From Peristeroidobacter agariperforans (GTDB lineage Bacteria > Pseudomonadota > Gammaproteobacteria > Steroidobacterales > Steroidobacteraceae), in assembly GCF_004138335.1 (NCBI RefSeq), contig NZ_RYFW01000008.1, positions 62,001 through 126,000 on the forward strand: 64,000 nucleotides of DNA. The letters run 5' to 3'. This document shows positions 42,918 to 52,404 of this stretch, one piece after another; the stretch's first letter is position 1, and each line of letters opens with the position of its first letter. The notes beneath the pieces are model-generated. The model made no database searches, was not told the DNA's origin, and saw nothing but the letters and a program-made list of their open reading frames with translations. The translations under genes were made by a program, and so were the position numbers.

Positions 42918-43357
42918 AAATTGCACTCCTGAGCGCTCTCGAGAACGACGCTCGCCTTTCTTTTGCCGAGCTCGGCGACAAGGTGGGACTTTCCAAGACC
43001 CCCTGCTGGTCGAGGGTCAGGGACCTCGAGAAGCGCGGCATCATCAACGGCTATCGTGCGGAGCTCGATCCTGCAGCGATTGGCCTGAACATCCATGCCT
43101 TCGTGCAGGTCACCCTCGAATCGGCGAAGCACGTGGAGTTCGAGGCTGTCGTCCAGCGGCATCCCTCGATCGTGCGCTGCTTTGCCACGGCCGGGGATGG
43201 TGACTACCTCCTGCAGGTTCTGGTTTCAACCATCGCCGATCTGGATAGACTGTTGCGCGTCGAGATTTCTCGCCTGCCGGGCGTGGACCGAATCTCAACC
43301 ACTGTGTGCGTGAAGACGGTGAAGCATCGCACCAGCATCATCGACTGCATGCGCTGA
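42902..43357 (+). CDS. Lrp/AsnC-family transcriptional regulator
   Basis: A 151-residue Lrp/AsnC regulator with N-terminal HTH (FAELGDKVGLSKTPCWSRVRDLEKRGII, about residues 19-48) and C-terminal RAM ligand-binding domain (GDGDYLLQVLV near 100 is the typical glycine-rich turn). The start at 42902 lies inside the 3' end of the XRE-cupin gene. Members of this group respond to amino acids. It is convergent with tryptophan 2,3-dioxygenase 50 bp away, and such AsnC genes often control amino acid catabolism next door, here the operon it belongs to, the dioxygenase, or both. Confidence 0.92.
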   Translation: MLDKIEIALLSALENDARLSFAELGDKVGLSKTPCWSRVRDLEKRGIINGYRAELDPAAIGLNIHAFVQVTLESAKHVEFEAVVQRHPSIVRCFATAGDGDYLLQVLVSTIADLDRLLRVEISRLPGVDRISTTVCVKTVKHRTSIIDCMR

Positions 43358-43406
43358 CATGCCGAGTACATTCGGCGAACCAAAAGTCACGTGGGCACGG
43401 CCCGCC

Positions 43407-44204
43407 TCAAAGAGCCGTGCGCACCGAGAACAACTCGGGAAAAAATCGTTGATCGATCACTCTGGCCAGATACGGCACGCCGGGAGTGCCCCCTGTGCCG
43501 GATTTTCGGCCAATGATCCGCTCGACCGTCCGTAGATGGGCGTAGCGCCACAACTGAAATCGATCCTCCAGATCGACTAGTTTCTCCGCAAGCTCGTACA
43601 GGTCCCAGTACTGCTCGTTGTTGCGATAGACCTCTGCCCACGCGCCTTCTACGCCGCTCGAGATCCGGTAGGGCCGAGAAAAATCCCGTTCGACATGATC
43701 GACAGGGATGGGCAGGCCACGGCGGCGCAAGGTCCGCAAGGCCTCGTCGTACAAACTCGGTTCATGCAACGCTTGCCGAAGCGCATCGTGAGCGGACGTA
43801 TCCTCGGCGAATCGATTCAGGTGCGCTGCGTCCTTGTTTCCAAGCAGGAATTCGAGCAGCCGGTACTGCTGAGATTGGAAACCTGAGCTCGTTCCCAAGA
43901 GATGACGAAAGCCCAGGTAATCCGACGGCGTCATGGTGCCCAGAACGTCCCATGAATGAATCAGCTGTTTTTGGATGGCTGCGACTCGCGCCAGCATCTT
44001 GAACGCTGAATCGAGTTGATCCGATGCGATGCAGTTGCGTGCGGCACGCAGCTCGTGCAGGCACAACTTGAGCCATAGCTCGGAGGCCTGATGAATGATG
44101 ATGAACAGCATTTCATCATGGCTGTCCGAGCGAGGCGCCTGCTGAGCCAGCAAACCAGGCAGGCGCAAGTATTGTGCGTAAGTGAGTTCTGCCGCCATTC
44201 TCAT
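43407..44204 (-). CDS. kynA: Tryptophan 2,3-dioxygenase
   Basis: A 265-residue haem dioxygenase, near-typical length for bacteria. LTYAQYL and the signature SHDEMLFIIIHQASELWLKLCLHEL (the His and Glu near residues 35-43) belong to the family, as does RYAHLRTVERIIGRKSGTGGTPGVPYL, whose early His is the proximal haem ligand. It opens the tryptophan indole ring to N-formylkynurenine, the first step of the kynurenine pathway. Later kynurenine genes are not in the window. I start at the ATG at 44204; an ATG six bases on is equally possible. Convergent with the Lrp gene. Confidence 0.93.
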   Translation of the reverse strand: MRMAAELTYAQYLRLPGLLAQQAPRSDSHDEMLFIIIHQASELWLKLCLHELRAARNCIASDQLDSAFKMLARVAAIQKQLIHSWDVLGTMTPSDYLGFRHLLGTSSGFQSQQYRLLEFLLGNKDAAHLNRFAEDTSAHDALRQALHEPSLYDEALRTLRRRGLPIPVDHVERDFSRPYRISSGVEGAWAEVYRNNEQYWDLYELAEKLVDLEDRFQLWRYAHLRTVERIIGRKSGTGGTPGVPYLARVIDQRFFPELFSVRTAL

Positions 44205-44514
44205 GAGCACTCGTGCCAAGCTTCGACCAGTATGGCGAAGCTGGCCGAGAACATTGTTCCAGACGTGGGTCGGATTTCCATGCGCCTGCAAACGACCGTG
44301 ATCAACTCGGGGTCTTTCTCGAAACAATATCCAGCAGCGCGCAATTTGGGCGCTGCCCGTGCTCAGGCGATTCGAGCGGACGGCCGGCCAGCTCACCCCG
44401 GAGCCCCAGTGGACTCAGTCAACAGTCTCATTCCAGCGAGGCGGCGGCTGCTTCCGTGGTGCAGATTCCGAACAGGTCACATTCGTTATGGCAAGAACGG
44501 CTTAGTCTTGCGGC
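44205..44514. other. Intergenic region without recognisable feature
   Basis: The 310 bp between the divergent tryptophan dioxygenase and diguanylate cyclase genes must hold both promoters. I see only shadow frames and no clear palindrome, RNA structure or gene remnant. Confidence 0.5.
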
Positions 44515-45741
44515 ATGATCAACGGGGCACCACTGAATCTCGCCGCAGTTCCGGATTCGCCGCATGCGGTGGAGTTGCAGCGTGCTCAGCAGGACCTGCG
44601 CTTCAGCCCCGAGCTGGAGGCGGAGTACCTCCGCATCCGTCTTCTCGATAGTCGTCTCGTCATTCGTGTGACGTGCGCCCTGGCCGCTGTGCTGGCGGTT
44701 GCCCGGGGCGTCGAACAAACGGCGACCGGCTTCCCGGTGGGCGGCCCTGCGATCGCACTCGCCCTCGTTACCATCGCGTCCGTGCTGTTGGCGTCCCTGG
44801 CGTGGAGCTCGGCTTTCGAGCGCCTCTTTCTTCCCTTCGCCCGTCTGATCGTTCCAATCAGGAATGTGGTGGTCGCCGGATGCATAGCCGCGGCCGCAGC
44901 GGATGGTCAGCGCGAAATGCTGATGTTCCTGCCGGTGCTGTTGTTCGGCCCCTTTTTCTTCCTGGGACTGAGCTACCGAACGGCGCTGCTCACGAGCATG
45001 CTGACTGCAGCTTCCTTCGTCGTTCATGCCGCGCTTTCCGGGTTGGCTTTACCGGTGGCGCTGCGCTCCATTGCCTTCCTGCTCATTGCCTTGGCGGGAT
45101 GCGCCGTCGCCGCTCGACATCTGGAACGACTGTCACGCACGTCCTTTCTCGAAACCCGCCTAATATCGCAGCTGGCTCAACACGACACGTTGACCGGCAC
45201 CAAGAATCGCCGTGTATTCGACGAGCACCTGGCACGCCTTTGGCCGCAGGCTGTCGCAGAGCGACGCACGATAGCCATCCTGTTGCTCGACGTCGACCAT
45301 TTCAAAGCCTACAACGACTATTACGGGCACCAGGCAGGCGACGGCTGCCTGCGTCAGATCGCCGAATGTTTGCAGTCGATCGTGCGGGGTCCGCTCGATG
45401 TGTTGTCCCGTTACGGCGGTGAAGAGTTCGTCGCCATGCTCTTCGACGTCAACATCGGTCAGGCCATGGCCATCGCCGATCGCGTGCGCCGCTCCGTCCA
45501 CGAATTAGGAATCGAACATCGGGGCTCTCGCACGTCCGCGACCATCACCATCAGCATCGGCGTCGCCGTCATCGAACCCTCCGCCGCCCGAACCCCTCGC
45601 GGCGCCCTGCAGCTCGCAGACCAAGCGCTCTATGCCGCGAAGGTCAGCGGCAGGAATTGCGTTCGGGTAATGAATGAGGCCGATTACGGAATGCTCGTGA
45701 CCGGAGTGTTCACCAAGCAACCTTGGGCGGAAAAGCCTTAG
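44515..45741 (+). CDS. Membrane-bound GGDEF diguanylate cyclase
   Basis: A 408-residue protein with an N-terminal membrane region of about five to six helices (residues 50-200) and a C-terminal GGDEF domain (about 222-390). DTLTGTKNRR opens the domain, the catalytic signature is RYGGEEF (residues 299-305) and LDVDHFKAYND binds metal. It therefore should make cyclic di-GMP from two GTP. The inhibitory RxxD site expected five residues before GGEEF reads GPLD, so product inhibition through a canonical I-site is unlikely. It is a single gene; the signal sensed by the membrane domain is unknown. Confidence 0.92.
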   Translation: MINGAPLNLAAVPDSPHAVELQRAQQDLRFSPELEAEYLRIRLLDSRLVIRVTCALAAVLAVARGVEQTATGFPVGGPAIALALVTIASVLLASLAWSSAFERLFLPFARLIVPIRNVVVAGCIAAAAADGQREMLMFLPVLLFGPFFFLGLSYRTALLTSMLTAASFVVHAALSGLALPVALRSIAFLLIALAGCAVAARHLERLSRTSFLETRLISQLAQHDTLTGTKNRRVFDEHLARLWPQAVAERRTIAILLLDVDHFKAYNDYYGHQAGDGCLRQIAECLQSIVRGPLDVLSRYGGEEFVAMLFDVNIGQAMAIADRVRRSVHELGIEHRGSRTSATITISIGVAVIEPSAARTPRGALQLADQALYAAKVSGRNCVRVMNEADYGMLVTGVFTKQPWAEKP

Positions 45742-45855
45742 TCCCGCGGTCGGCGTGAGGGGTGTCGCAGATCGGAGTGTGACCGCCCAATGACTCACGA
45801 ACCCGATCGAGTTCCCTCCAAGAATTTCGAGTGCGCGCCGAGCAACGCGTGAAAC

Positions 45856-47217
45856 TTACGTAGGTTTGGGAAACTCCATCACGAAACGAGCCCCGCGGAC
45901 CGCATTCGCGTCGAGCGACAGGCGTCCGCCTTGCCGCTCCATGATGCACTTCGCGATTGCGAGCCCCAAGCCTGCGCCGGGGCCAGACGCATTGGGACCG
46001 CGGCGGAAGCGCTCGAACAGGGACGCAGCGGCATGCGCAGAGATTCCGGGCCCATCATCGGCAATAATCACAGTGGCAGAATCAGCGGACAGCGTGATCG
46101 ACGTGCCGGCGGGCGTGTACTGAATCGCGTTCTCGATCAGGTTGCGAAAGACCAGGCGCATCAGTGTTGCATTCCCGTGCGCAGGCACAGCGGCGTCAGG
46201 CGTTGCGGCAGTCACGTAGTGCTCTGATTCGAGCGCAACAGGCGCCAGCTCCCGAGCCACTTCCAGCGCCACGGCGTGCGCGTCGAACGCGGCAAACTGG
46301 AACTGTTCCTGCGAATCGAGGCGCGCAAGACAGAGCAATTGCTCGACGAGGCGCGCGAGCTGTTCGATTTCCAATGCAACATCGCCCAGCTCCTGCGCCG
46401 AAAAGCGGGACTCGAGCCGTGCTCGCAACGTTGCAAGCGGGGTACGCAGCTCATGCGCAGCGTTAGCGGTAAATTCCCTCTGCACGCGATAGTCCGCTTC
46501 GAGTTGATCGAGCGAGGCGTTGACTGCCTGAACCAGCGGAACGAGCTCCCGAGGAAGGTTTTTAGCATGCAACCGCTCGTCCAAACGATGCAGCGACAAC
46601 GTCGAGGCCTGATGCGAGACGGCGCGCAACGAGCGCAGCGACGACAGCACCGTCACGACCACGACGCTGACCACGGCGATCAGCAGGAGGGCAATCGGCG
46701 GATACAGCTCGTCCAATGCGCCGAGCATGAGCTGGGCGACCAGGCTCTCCGCATCTTGGAGATTCCGCACCACACGCAACCAGTATCGGCCGTGATGATC
46801 ATCGAGATCGAGCGCGGCAGCCATGATGCTGTTGCCCGACAACGCATCCGTTTCCCGCTGCATGATGACCTGCCCACCGCCTTGAGCAGCCGGCAATGGC
46901 AGATACGGCGCAGAGAAACCGCCCGACTGCAGCACCGTGCCATCAGCGCTCAGCAATTGATAACCGTTCAATGCATCCGGTTGGGCGTAGAACTCTTGCA
47001 GGGACCGCGGCAACTCGAGACGCGGTGGGCCCGTCCCTGACACGATCGATGCACGCAGGTCCTGCACTTGGACGGCGATGCTCTGGCCTTCCAGACCCAT
47101 AATCCCGTCGCGAAATTCGAAGTACAGCACCAGATAGCTGCCGGCCAGCGCCAGCACGACCACGATGGTCAATCGAACGACGAGTGCTCGAAGAAGGGAT
47201 GGAGATGGAGCACGCAT
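45856..47217 (-). CDS. Sensor histidine kinase (EnvZ/QseC type)
   Basis: A 453-residue inner-membrane kinase: first membrane helix about residues 9-30, a periplasmic domain to about 165, a second helix about 168-192, then the phosphoacceptor helix AAHELRTPLATLRARLE, N-box NLIENAIQY, and DDGPGI and GAGLGLAI ATP-lid motifs. The start at 47217 lies 10 bp after the response regulator stop. A longer frame upstream overlaps the regulator and has no homology. It is the last gene of an operon behind TonB receptor 3. The periplasmic domain has no feature I recognise, so the signal is open. Confidence 0.92.
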   Translation of the reverse strand: MRAPSPSLLRALVVRLTIVVVLALAGSYLVLYFEFRDGIMGLEGQSIAVQVQDLRASIVSGTGPPRLELPRSLQEFYAQPDALNGYQLLSADGTVLQSGGFSAPYLPLPAAQGGGQVIMQRETDALSGNSIMAAALDLDDHHGRYWLRVVRNLQDAESLVAQLMLGALDELYPPIALLLIAVVSVVVVTVLSSLRSLRAVSHQASTLSLHRLDERLHAKNLPRELVPLVQAVNASLDQLEADYRVQREFTANAAHELRTPLATLRARLESRFSAQELGDVALEIEQLARLVEQLLCLARLDSQEQFQFAAFDAHAVALEVARELAPVALESEHYVTAATPDAAVPAHGNATLMRLVFRNLIENAIQYTPAGTSITLSADSATVIIADDGPGISAHAAASLFERFRRGPNASGPGAGLGLAIAKCIMERQGGRLSLDANAVRGARFVMEFPKPT

Positions 47218-47227
47218 CGAGCTGCGA

Positions 47228-47893
47228 TCAGGAGACAAGATAGCCCAGACCGCGCAAAGTCCGGAGCGACACATCAGCACCGGCGGCCGCGAGCTTCTTG
47301 CGCAACCTGTGCACTTGGGTCTCCACCGAATTCGCACTGCGCTCTTGCTCGAAATCATACAGGCATTCGGCAAGCCGCTCCTTCGAGATGACACGGCCCT
47401 GATGGCGCAGCAGCGCCTCGAGCACGATCAGCTCCGAGCGTGTCAGGTCGAGCGGCGTCTCGGCTACAGTGGCGATGCGTGCGGACGTATCGAGCTTCAA
47501 GCGACCGAGCGTCAACGTTCGACCCAATGCCGCTCCCGGACGACGCAACAGCGCGCGCAGCCGAGCGATGAGCTCCTGCATCGCGAAGGGCTTGACGAGA
47601 TAGTCGTCCGCGCCGCCATCCAGACCGCGCACGCGATCCTCGATCGAACCTAGCGCGGTGAGGATCAGCACGGGTGTCGTGTTACCTCGGTCACGCATTT
47701 CTTTTAGCGCGCCGAGGCCGGTGCCGTCCGGGAGCATGAGATCGAGCACGGCGGCATCGTAGTCGGCCGCTCGCCAGAGCCGCAGTCCCTCGGTCGCCGT
47801 TCCCGCTGTATCGACTGCGAAGCCTTGCGCACGCAGGCTCTCCGCGACGGCCTGACAGAGACGCTGGTTATCTTCGATGATCAGCAATCTCAC
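47228..47893 (-). CDS. OmpR/PhoB-family response regulator
   Basis: A 221-residue regulator with a receiver domain (acidic pair IIEDN, phosphoacceptor Asp51 in VLDLMLPDG, switch Thr in ILTA, Lys in DDYLVKPF) and a C-terminal winged helix (about 125-220, VETQVHRLRKKL recognition helix, RGLGYLV end). It is the partner of the kinase encoded just downstream. Its start lies 21 bp after the TonB receptor 3 stop, so receptor and signalling pair are likely one transcript, which predicts that the system controls its own receptor. Confidence 0.94.
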   Translation of the reverse strand: MRLLIIEDNQRLCQAVAESLRAQGFAVDTAGTATEGLRLWRAADYDAAVLDLMLPDGTGLGALKEMRDRGNTTPVLILTALGSIEDRVRGLDGGADDYLVKPFAMQELIARLRALLRRPGAALGRTLTLGRLKLDTSARIATVAETPLDLTRSELIVLEALLRHQGRVISKERLAECLYDFEQERSANSVETQVHRLRKKLAAAGADVSLRTLRGLGYLVS

Positions 47894-47914
47894 TGGACAA
47901 TCTCAGTGATCGGC

Positions 47915-50335
47915 TCATTCGCCCGGCGTCCAGGAATATTCGAACCGGAGTCCGATGGTGGGCAGCGGCTCGTCGAGTCCTTCGATGATGTTGACGCCGC
48001 GACGTTCGTCCCATTCATAACCGTTGGCGTTCTCGCGACCGTAAACGTTCAGGATGTCCAGATAGGCAACCAGGCTCAGCGGGCCGAAGCGGCGCTGGTA
48101 GTCCGCGCGCAGACTCAGCGAATGATAGGCAGGCAGACGCTCGGCGTTGGTGCGCGTCAGCTCCTTCGAGTAACGCACGGGACCTGCGTCTCCCAACACG
48201 TCGCTGTGCACGACGAACGCATCGGTGGGCCGGCCCGAAGCATATTTCCATTTCGCCGAGAATGTCCACCGATCGCTCGCCTGCCAGACGCCGACGATAC
48301 CGAACGCATGCGGCCGATCCCAATCCGACGCATATTCCCCTTCGCCGAGCTTGTCATCGCGGCGGGCGCGCGAGTAGGAGTAAGTCGCCGAAGCGCTCCA
48401 GCTTCGGCTCATGCGCTTGGCAAGCATCAGATCCACGCCCGTGGCGGAACCCTCGCCGCTGTTCGTTGCAATGTTCGTGGTCCGATCGTCGAACACGATC
48501 AGGTCGTCGAGCTTCTGATAGTACCCTTCGGCCGAAAAACGCAGATCGTCGCGCAGGTGCCGGGAATAGCCCAGCACCCACTGAGTGGAGCGCTCGCTCT
48601 TCAGATCGAGATTGGATGGATCGGCCGCGATATCGAGATAACGCGGTGTTTGATAGTACACGCCACCCCCGGTCCACACTCGGGTGACCGCGTCGGGTTG
48701 CCAACTCAATAGCAGGCGTGGGGCGACGACGGACTTTCCGGAAAACCCATCGCGCTCGTAGCGCATTCCGGGTGTCCATGTGAAATCGCCGATGGTCCAG
48801 GCGTAGTCGGCATACGCGGCAATCTGCGTCTCCGCTGCGTTCAACGTGGAGTTGTATTCCTCGGGCGTCAGCACGATGAACTGTCGGGTCGGGTCGGGAC
48901 GGAAGTCCGACTGCTCGTACACATACCGTATCCAGTCGCCGGACAGACGACGGTCGAAGTCGAGATCCACGCGAGCGACCCGCGCGCCGGCGGAGAAGAT
49001 TCCATCCGAGCCCAGCACCGTGCTGAAATCGCCGCGCCAGCCGATCTCTGTTTCACGCTCCTTGATGCTCAGAATGTTCTCGCGGACCGGCGTCGTGGCA
49101 GGTGTCGGGTCAGGGCCCGCGAGGTCCGGATATGCCTCGCCCTCCGTGCCTGTCGTATCGCTGCTGCGGTAATAGAAGGTATTGCGCAACTGTGCGACCT
49201 CACCGGGAGACCACCGCCACGTCACGCCAAACAATGTGTTGTCCTGCTGCGTATCCTCGAGCCCCACGTCCTCGAAGTTTTCGGACTCGAGCGCGTTCTC
49301 GACCGTTCGCTTGGAATCCTCACTTGCCTGAATCGCCAGCAGCTCGAGACGATGATCGTCATTCAGGTCGGTGACGGACTTCACGATGAAGTCGGTCAGG
49401 GTCTGCTTGCCGATGTCCTTCTCATCGATCGCTTCGAACAAGTTGCTGAAATCGAAGTGGCGCGCCGATAGCAGCAAGCTGGTGTTATCGGCCACGTAGC
49501 TCGGTCCGTCGTAGTCCACCTCCACTCCGATGATGTCGACGCGTGCGCCCGCCGTGGAGCTCACGGGATTGCCGTCCGCGATCTCCAGCTCCAGCAACGA
49601 ACCATTCCTGCCGCCCTCGGCCGCCCGCCAGCCGCCCGGAGAAAACTTGGCGCGGCCGATGATGTTCGGCGCGAAGATCGAGTATCGTCCGCCGCCATCG
49701 ACAGCCTCCTGCTCGCCGAACGACTCATCGAAATGCGCCACCTTATCGAAAGGAATGCCATCGATCAGGATCAGGTTGTCCCGCGGCCCGTTGCCGCGCA
49801 CGGTGAAGCTCGAGAACTCCCCCGTCGAGACGACGCCCGGCAGAACGTCCAGCGCTCGGAACACGTCGCCTGCACTGCCCGGATTACGCCGTATCTCTTC
49901 ACGCTCCAGCTGCACGGTGTTCGGCGTCGCCCGCGGATCCCCCGCTGTCGCGCGCGCCGAGACAACCACTTCTGCAAGCGTTTCATCGCTCCCGCGCACC
50001 AGCGCGAATTCGACGGCAGCGACTCTGCGAAGCACGACCCGTACATCCGCCTGCACGGCTTTCAGAAAGCCCTGCTCCTCCACCTCGACCGAATACACGC
50101 CTTCCGGCACGCGATCGAACGAAAACGCTCCGGCGGTATCGGTTTCAACCGTGCCCTGAACCCGCTGATTTCGCATGAGGCGTACGGTGGCCGTCGGTAC
50201 CGCCCGTCCAGTCACCGAATCCACGATGCGTCCACGAACGCCACCCTCAGCCCCCTGTTGCGCCTGGGCATGCGCTGGAAGCGAGACAGATACACAGAAT
50301 GTAAGAGCGGCAAGCGGCAAGAATTTTTGCGGCAT
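47915..50335 (-). CDS. TonB-dependent receptor 3 with carboxypeptidase-regulatory-like domain
   Basis: An 806-residue outer-membrane protein. A signal peptide (ending AHAQAQ) is followed by a CarboxypepD_reg-like beta sandwich (about residues 30-115: VRGRIVDSVTGRAVPTATV, AGAFSFDRVPEGVYSVEV), a plug domain (TVRGNGPRDNLILIDGIPF) and a barrel. The C-terminus ends SWTPGE, without the usual terminal aromatic. This domain order is commoner in Bacteroidetes-type receptors but occurs in proteobacteria. It differs from receptors 1 and 2. It heads an operon with a two-component system. Cargo unknown; metal or carbohydrate are possibilities. Confidence 0.9.
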   Translation of the reverse strand: MPQKFLPLAALTFCVSVSLPAHAQAQQGAEGGVRGRIVDSVTGRAVPTATVRLMRNQRVQGTVETDTAGAFSFDRVPEGVYSVEVEEQGFLKAVQADVRVVLRRVAAVEFALVRGSDETLAEVVVSARATAGDPRATPNTVQLEREEIRRNPGSAGDVFRALDVLPGVVSTGEFSSFTVRGNGPRDNLILIDGIPFDKVAHFDESFGEQEAVDGGGRYSIFAPNIIGRAKFSPGGWRAAEGGRNGSLLELEIADGNPVSSTAGARVDIIGVEVDYDGPSYVADNTSLLLSARHFDFSNLFEAIDEKDIGKQTLTDFIVKSVTDLNDDHRLELLAIQASEDSKRTVENALESENFEDVGLEDTQQDNTLFGVTWRWSPGEVAQLRNTFYYRSSDTTGTEGEAYPDLAGPDPTPATTPVRENILSIKERETEIGWRGDFSTVLGSDGIFSAGARVARVDLDFDRRLSGDWIRYVYEQSDFRPDPTRQFIVLTPEEYNSTLNAAETQIAAYADYAWTIGDFTWTPGMRYERDGFSGKSVVAPRLLLSWQPDAVTRVWTGGGVYYQTPRYLDIAADPSNLDLKSERSTQWVLGYSRHLRDDLRFSAEGYYQKLDDLIVFDDRTTNIATNSGEGSATGVDLMLAKRMSRSWSASATYSYSRARRDDKLGEGEYASDWDRPHAFGIVGVWQASDRWTFSAKWKYASGRPTDAFVVHSDVLGDAGPVRYSKELTRTNAERLPAYHSLSLRADYQRRFGPLSLVAYLDILNVYGRENANGYEWDERRGVNIIEGLDEPLPTIGLRFEYSWTPGE

Positions 50336-50530
50336 AGCGGGTTCCTCGGACACTTGATAGTGATCGGACGCCAAGCTAGCAATCGAGTCTGTCGCGAAAC
50401 TTGCGGCCCGTGCGGAACTGGAATCCGACCCACGTAGCGAGCCTGTGTCAGTGTGCTGCCGTAGCACGATCGCTTACCAGGCTTCCCGCGTTGCAGCGGC
50501 TAACGAGCCACCGGGTATACTCGCGCCCCC

Positions 50531-51145
50531 ATGCAGGCGCAGCTCCCCATCCTGTACTCATTTCGCCGCTGCCCCTATGCCATGCGGGCGCGGCTGGCAC
50601 TAGACGTAAGTGCCCAAGCCGTTGCCGTAGTAGAAGTCGCGTTACGCGACAAGCCAATCGACATGCTACGTGCGTCGCCAAAAGGCACGGTGCCGGTTCT
50701 GATCGACACAGACGGCTCGGTGATCGACGAAAGCCTCGACATCATGCTCTGGGCTCTGCGCCGGAACGATCCCGAGCAATGGTTGGCTCCGGGCCGAGAC
50801 GATTTTGCAGCGATGAGCTCGTTGATCCGCCATTTCGACGAGCACTTCAAGGGCCATCTCGATCGATACAAGTATCCAGATCGATTTGTCGGCGCGGATC
50901 GCGAGCTCAGCCGAAGCGAAGCCGTGATTAGCCTGCAGTTGCTGGAGTCGCGACTTCAATCATCGAGCTACCTGTTCGGGAATCGAGCAGCACTGGCGGA
51001 CATGGCGATCGCGCCGTTCGTCCGTCAGTTCTCCGCAGTCGATCTGGGCTGGTTCGCAAATCTGCCGCTGCCCAACACAGCGCGCTGGCTGGCGATGATC
51101 CTGAACTCCCCTCGATTCGTACGGATCATGCGACCAGCAGGCTGA
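50531..51145 (+). CDS. GST-family protein with CPYA motif, intact copy
   Basis: A 204-residue GST-fold protein. The thioredoxin-like domain begins ILYSFRRCPYAMRARLAL, with Cys14 in a CPYA motif as in glutaredoxin-2-like and omega-type GSTs, followed by SPKGTVPVLIDTD (cis-proline) and DESLDIMLWAL; the helical C-terminal domain contains ALADMAIAPFVRQF. It probably uses the cysteine for thiol transfer with glutathione. It is the intact sister of the pseudogene at 3705-4329. A TATACT box lies 14 bp before the ATG, leaving almost no leader if it is the -10 element. Its 3' side borders the IS region. Confidence 0.9.
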   Translation: MQAQLPILYSFRRCPYAMRARLALDVSAQAVAVVEVALRDKPIDMLRASPKGTVPVLIDTDGSVIDESLDIMLWALRRNDPEQWLAPGRDDFAAMSSLIRHFDEHFKGHLDRYKYPDRFVGADRELSRSEAVISLQLLESRLQSSSYLFGNRAALADMAIAPFVRQFSAVDLGWFANLPLPNTARWLAMILNSPRFVRIMRPAG

Positions 51146-51300
51146 ATCGAGAGAGCAGTAAGTGTCAGATGCTCTACTGCTGCCACATGGTGTCGCGACT
51201 GCCGCAGAACGTGCCTAACTGGCGGCGCGCCATCGACGTCTCCCCAATCCTGAGTAGCGCGATGGTTCAGAGTCCAGCCCCAGAGACGGAGGTTGGACGG

Positions 51301-51564
51301 GTGAAGAAGCGGTTTTCTGAAGAACAGATCATTGGCTTTCTGCGGGAAGTGGATGCCGGCGTGCCGGTCAAGGAGCTGTGCCGAAAGCACGGCTTCTCCG
51401 AGGCCAGCTACTACCTCTGGCGCAACAAGTTCGGCGGCATGGAGGTCTCCGACGCGAAGCGGCTGAAGGCGCTGGAGGCCGAGACTGCGCGTTTGAAGAA
51501 GCTGCTGGCCGAGTCGATGTTAGAGAACGAGGTGACGCGCGAGGCGTTGCGAAAAAAGTGGTAG
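51301..51564 (+). CDS. IS3-family transposase OrfA
   Basis: About 87 residues from a GTG at 51301 ([16 protein letters not shown]). It contains the HTH_Tnp_1 helix-turn-helix ([24 protein letters not shown]) and a leucine-zipper-like helix ([16 protein letters not shown]) ending in ALRKKW. OrfA binds the element ends and normally continues into OrfB by a -1 frameshift. The open frame extends upstream to 51169 but runs through the element's left end, so the GTG is preferred. Confidence 0.85.
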   Translation: MKKRFSEEQIIGFLREVDAGVPVKELCRKHGFSEASYYLWRNKFGGMEVSDAKRLKALEAETARLKKLLAESMLENEVTREALRKKW

Positions 51565-51581
51565 GCGCACCAGCTCGATGA

Positions 51582-52404
51582 GAGGTGGTGCGCTGGATGA
51601 AACCACAAGGACTGTCCGAACGGCGTGCGCTGCAGATCATTGGGATGAGCGCGAGCTCGTTGCGATATCAGCCAGCGCCGGATCGCAACGGCGAACTGCG
51701 CGAGCAGATCGTGCATTGGCGCAGCGCCATCGTCGCTACGGCGCCGGGATGATCTACCTGAAGCTGCGTCAGGCCGGCCGTCGCGTGAATCACAAGCGCG
51801 TGGAACCGCTCTACGTGCAGGAGAAACTGCAAGTTCGTCGGCGCCGACGGAAGAAGATACCGACGTCGGAACGACAGCCGTTAGAGCGCCCGTCGGAGGC
51901 TAATGTCGTGTGGTCGATGGATTTTGTCTTCGATCGCGTCGCTGGTGGCCGTGCGATCAAGACTCTCGCGGTCGTGGACGATGCCACACACGAGGCGATC
52001 GCCGTCGTTCCCGAGCACAACATCAGCAGTCGTCAGCTCGTGCGTATGCTCGAAGATATCTGCACCCGCCGCGGCTACCCCAAAATCGTTCGCACCGACA
52101 ATGGCAAAGAATTTTGTGGTCGAGCGATGCTGACCTGGGTGCACGAGAATCACGTCCTGCTGCGGCTGATCGAGCCAGGCAAGCCGAACCAGAACGGCTA
52201 CATTGAATCATTTAACGGGCGCCTACGAGATGAATGCTTGAACGAGCACTGGTTCACGAGCTTGGCGCACGCCAGGGCGGTGATTGAAGCTGGAGACGTG
52301 AATACAACGAGGAACGCCCGAAGCGATCTCTCGGCGGACTTACGCCATCGCAGTACGCAAGGCAATTGGCAGAGAAGAAGGTTACATTAACGGCCGGACT
52401 CTAG
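51582..52404 (+). pseudogene. IS3-family transposase OrfB, two frameshifts
   Basis: An rve/DDE integrase read in three frames. The first frame gives [21 protein letters not shown]. After loss of one base near 51713 the second gives [25 protein letters not shown] (first Asp), RTDNGKEF (second Asp) and [15 protein letters not shown] (Glu). After loss of one base near 52291 the third gives [20 protein letters not shown] and stops at 52402. The catalytic triad survives but no single product does. A stop also precedes the first piece. Confidence 0.85.
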
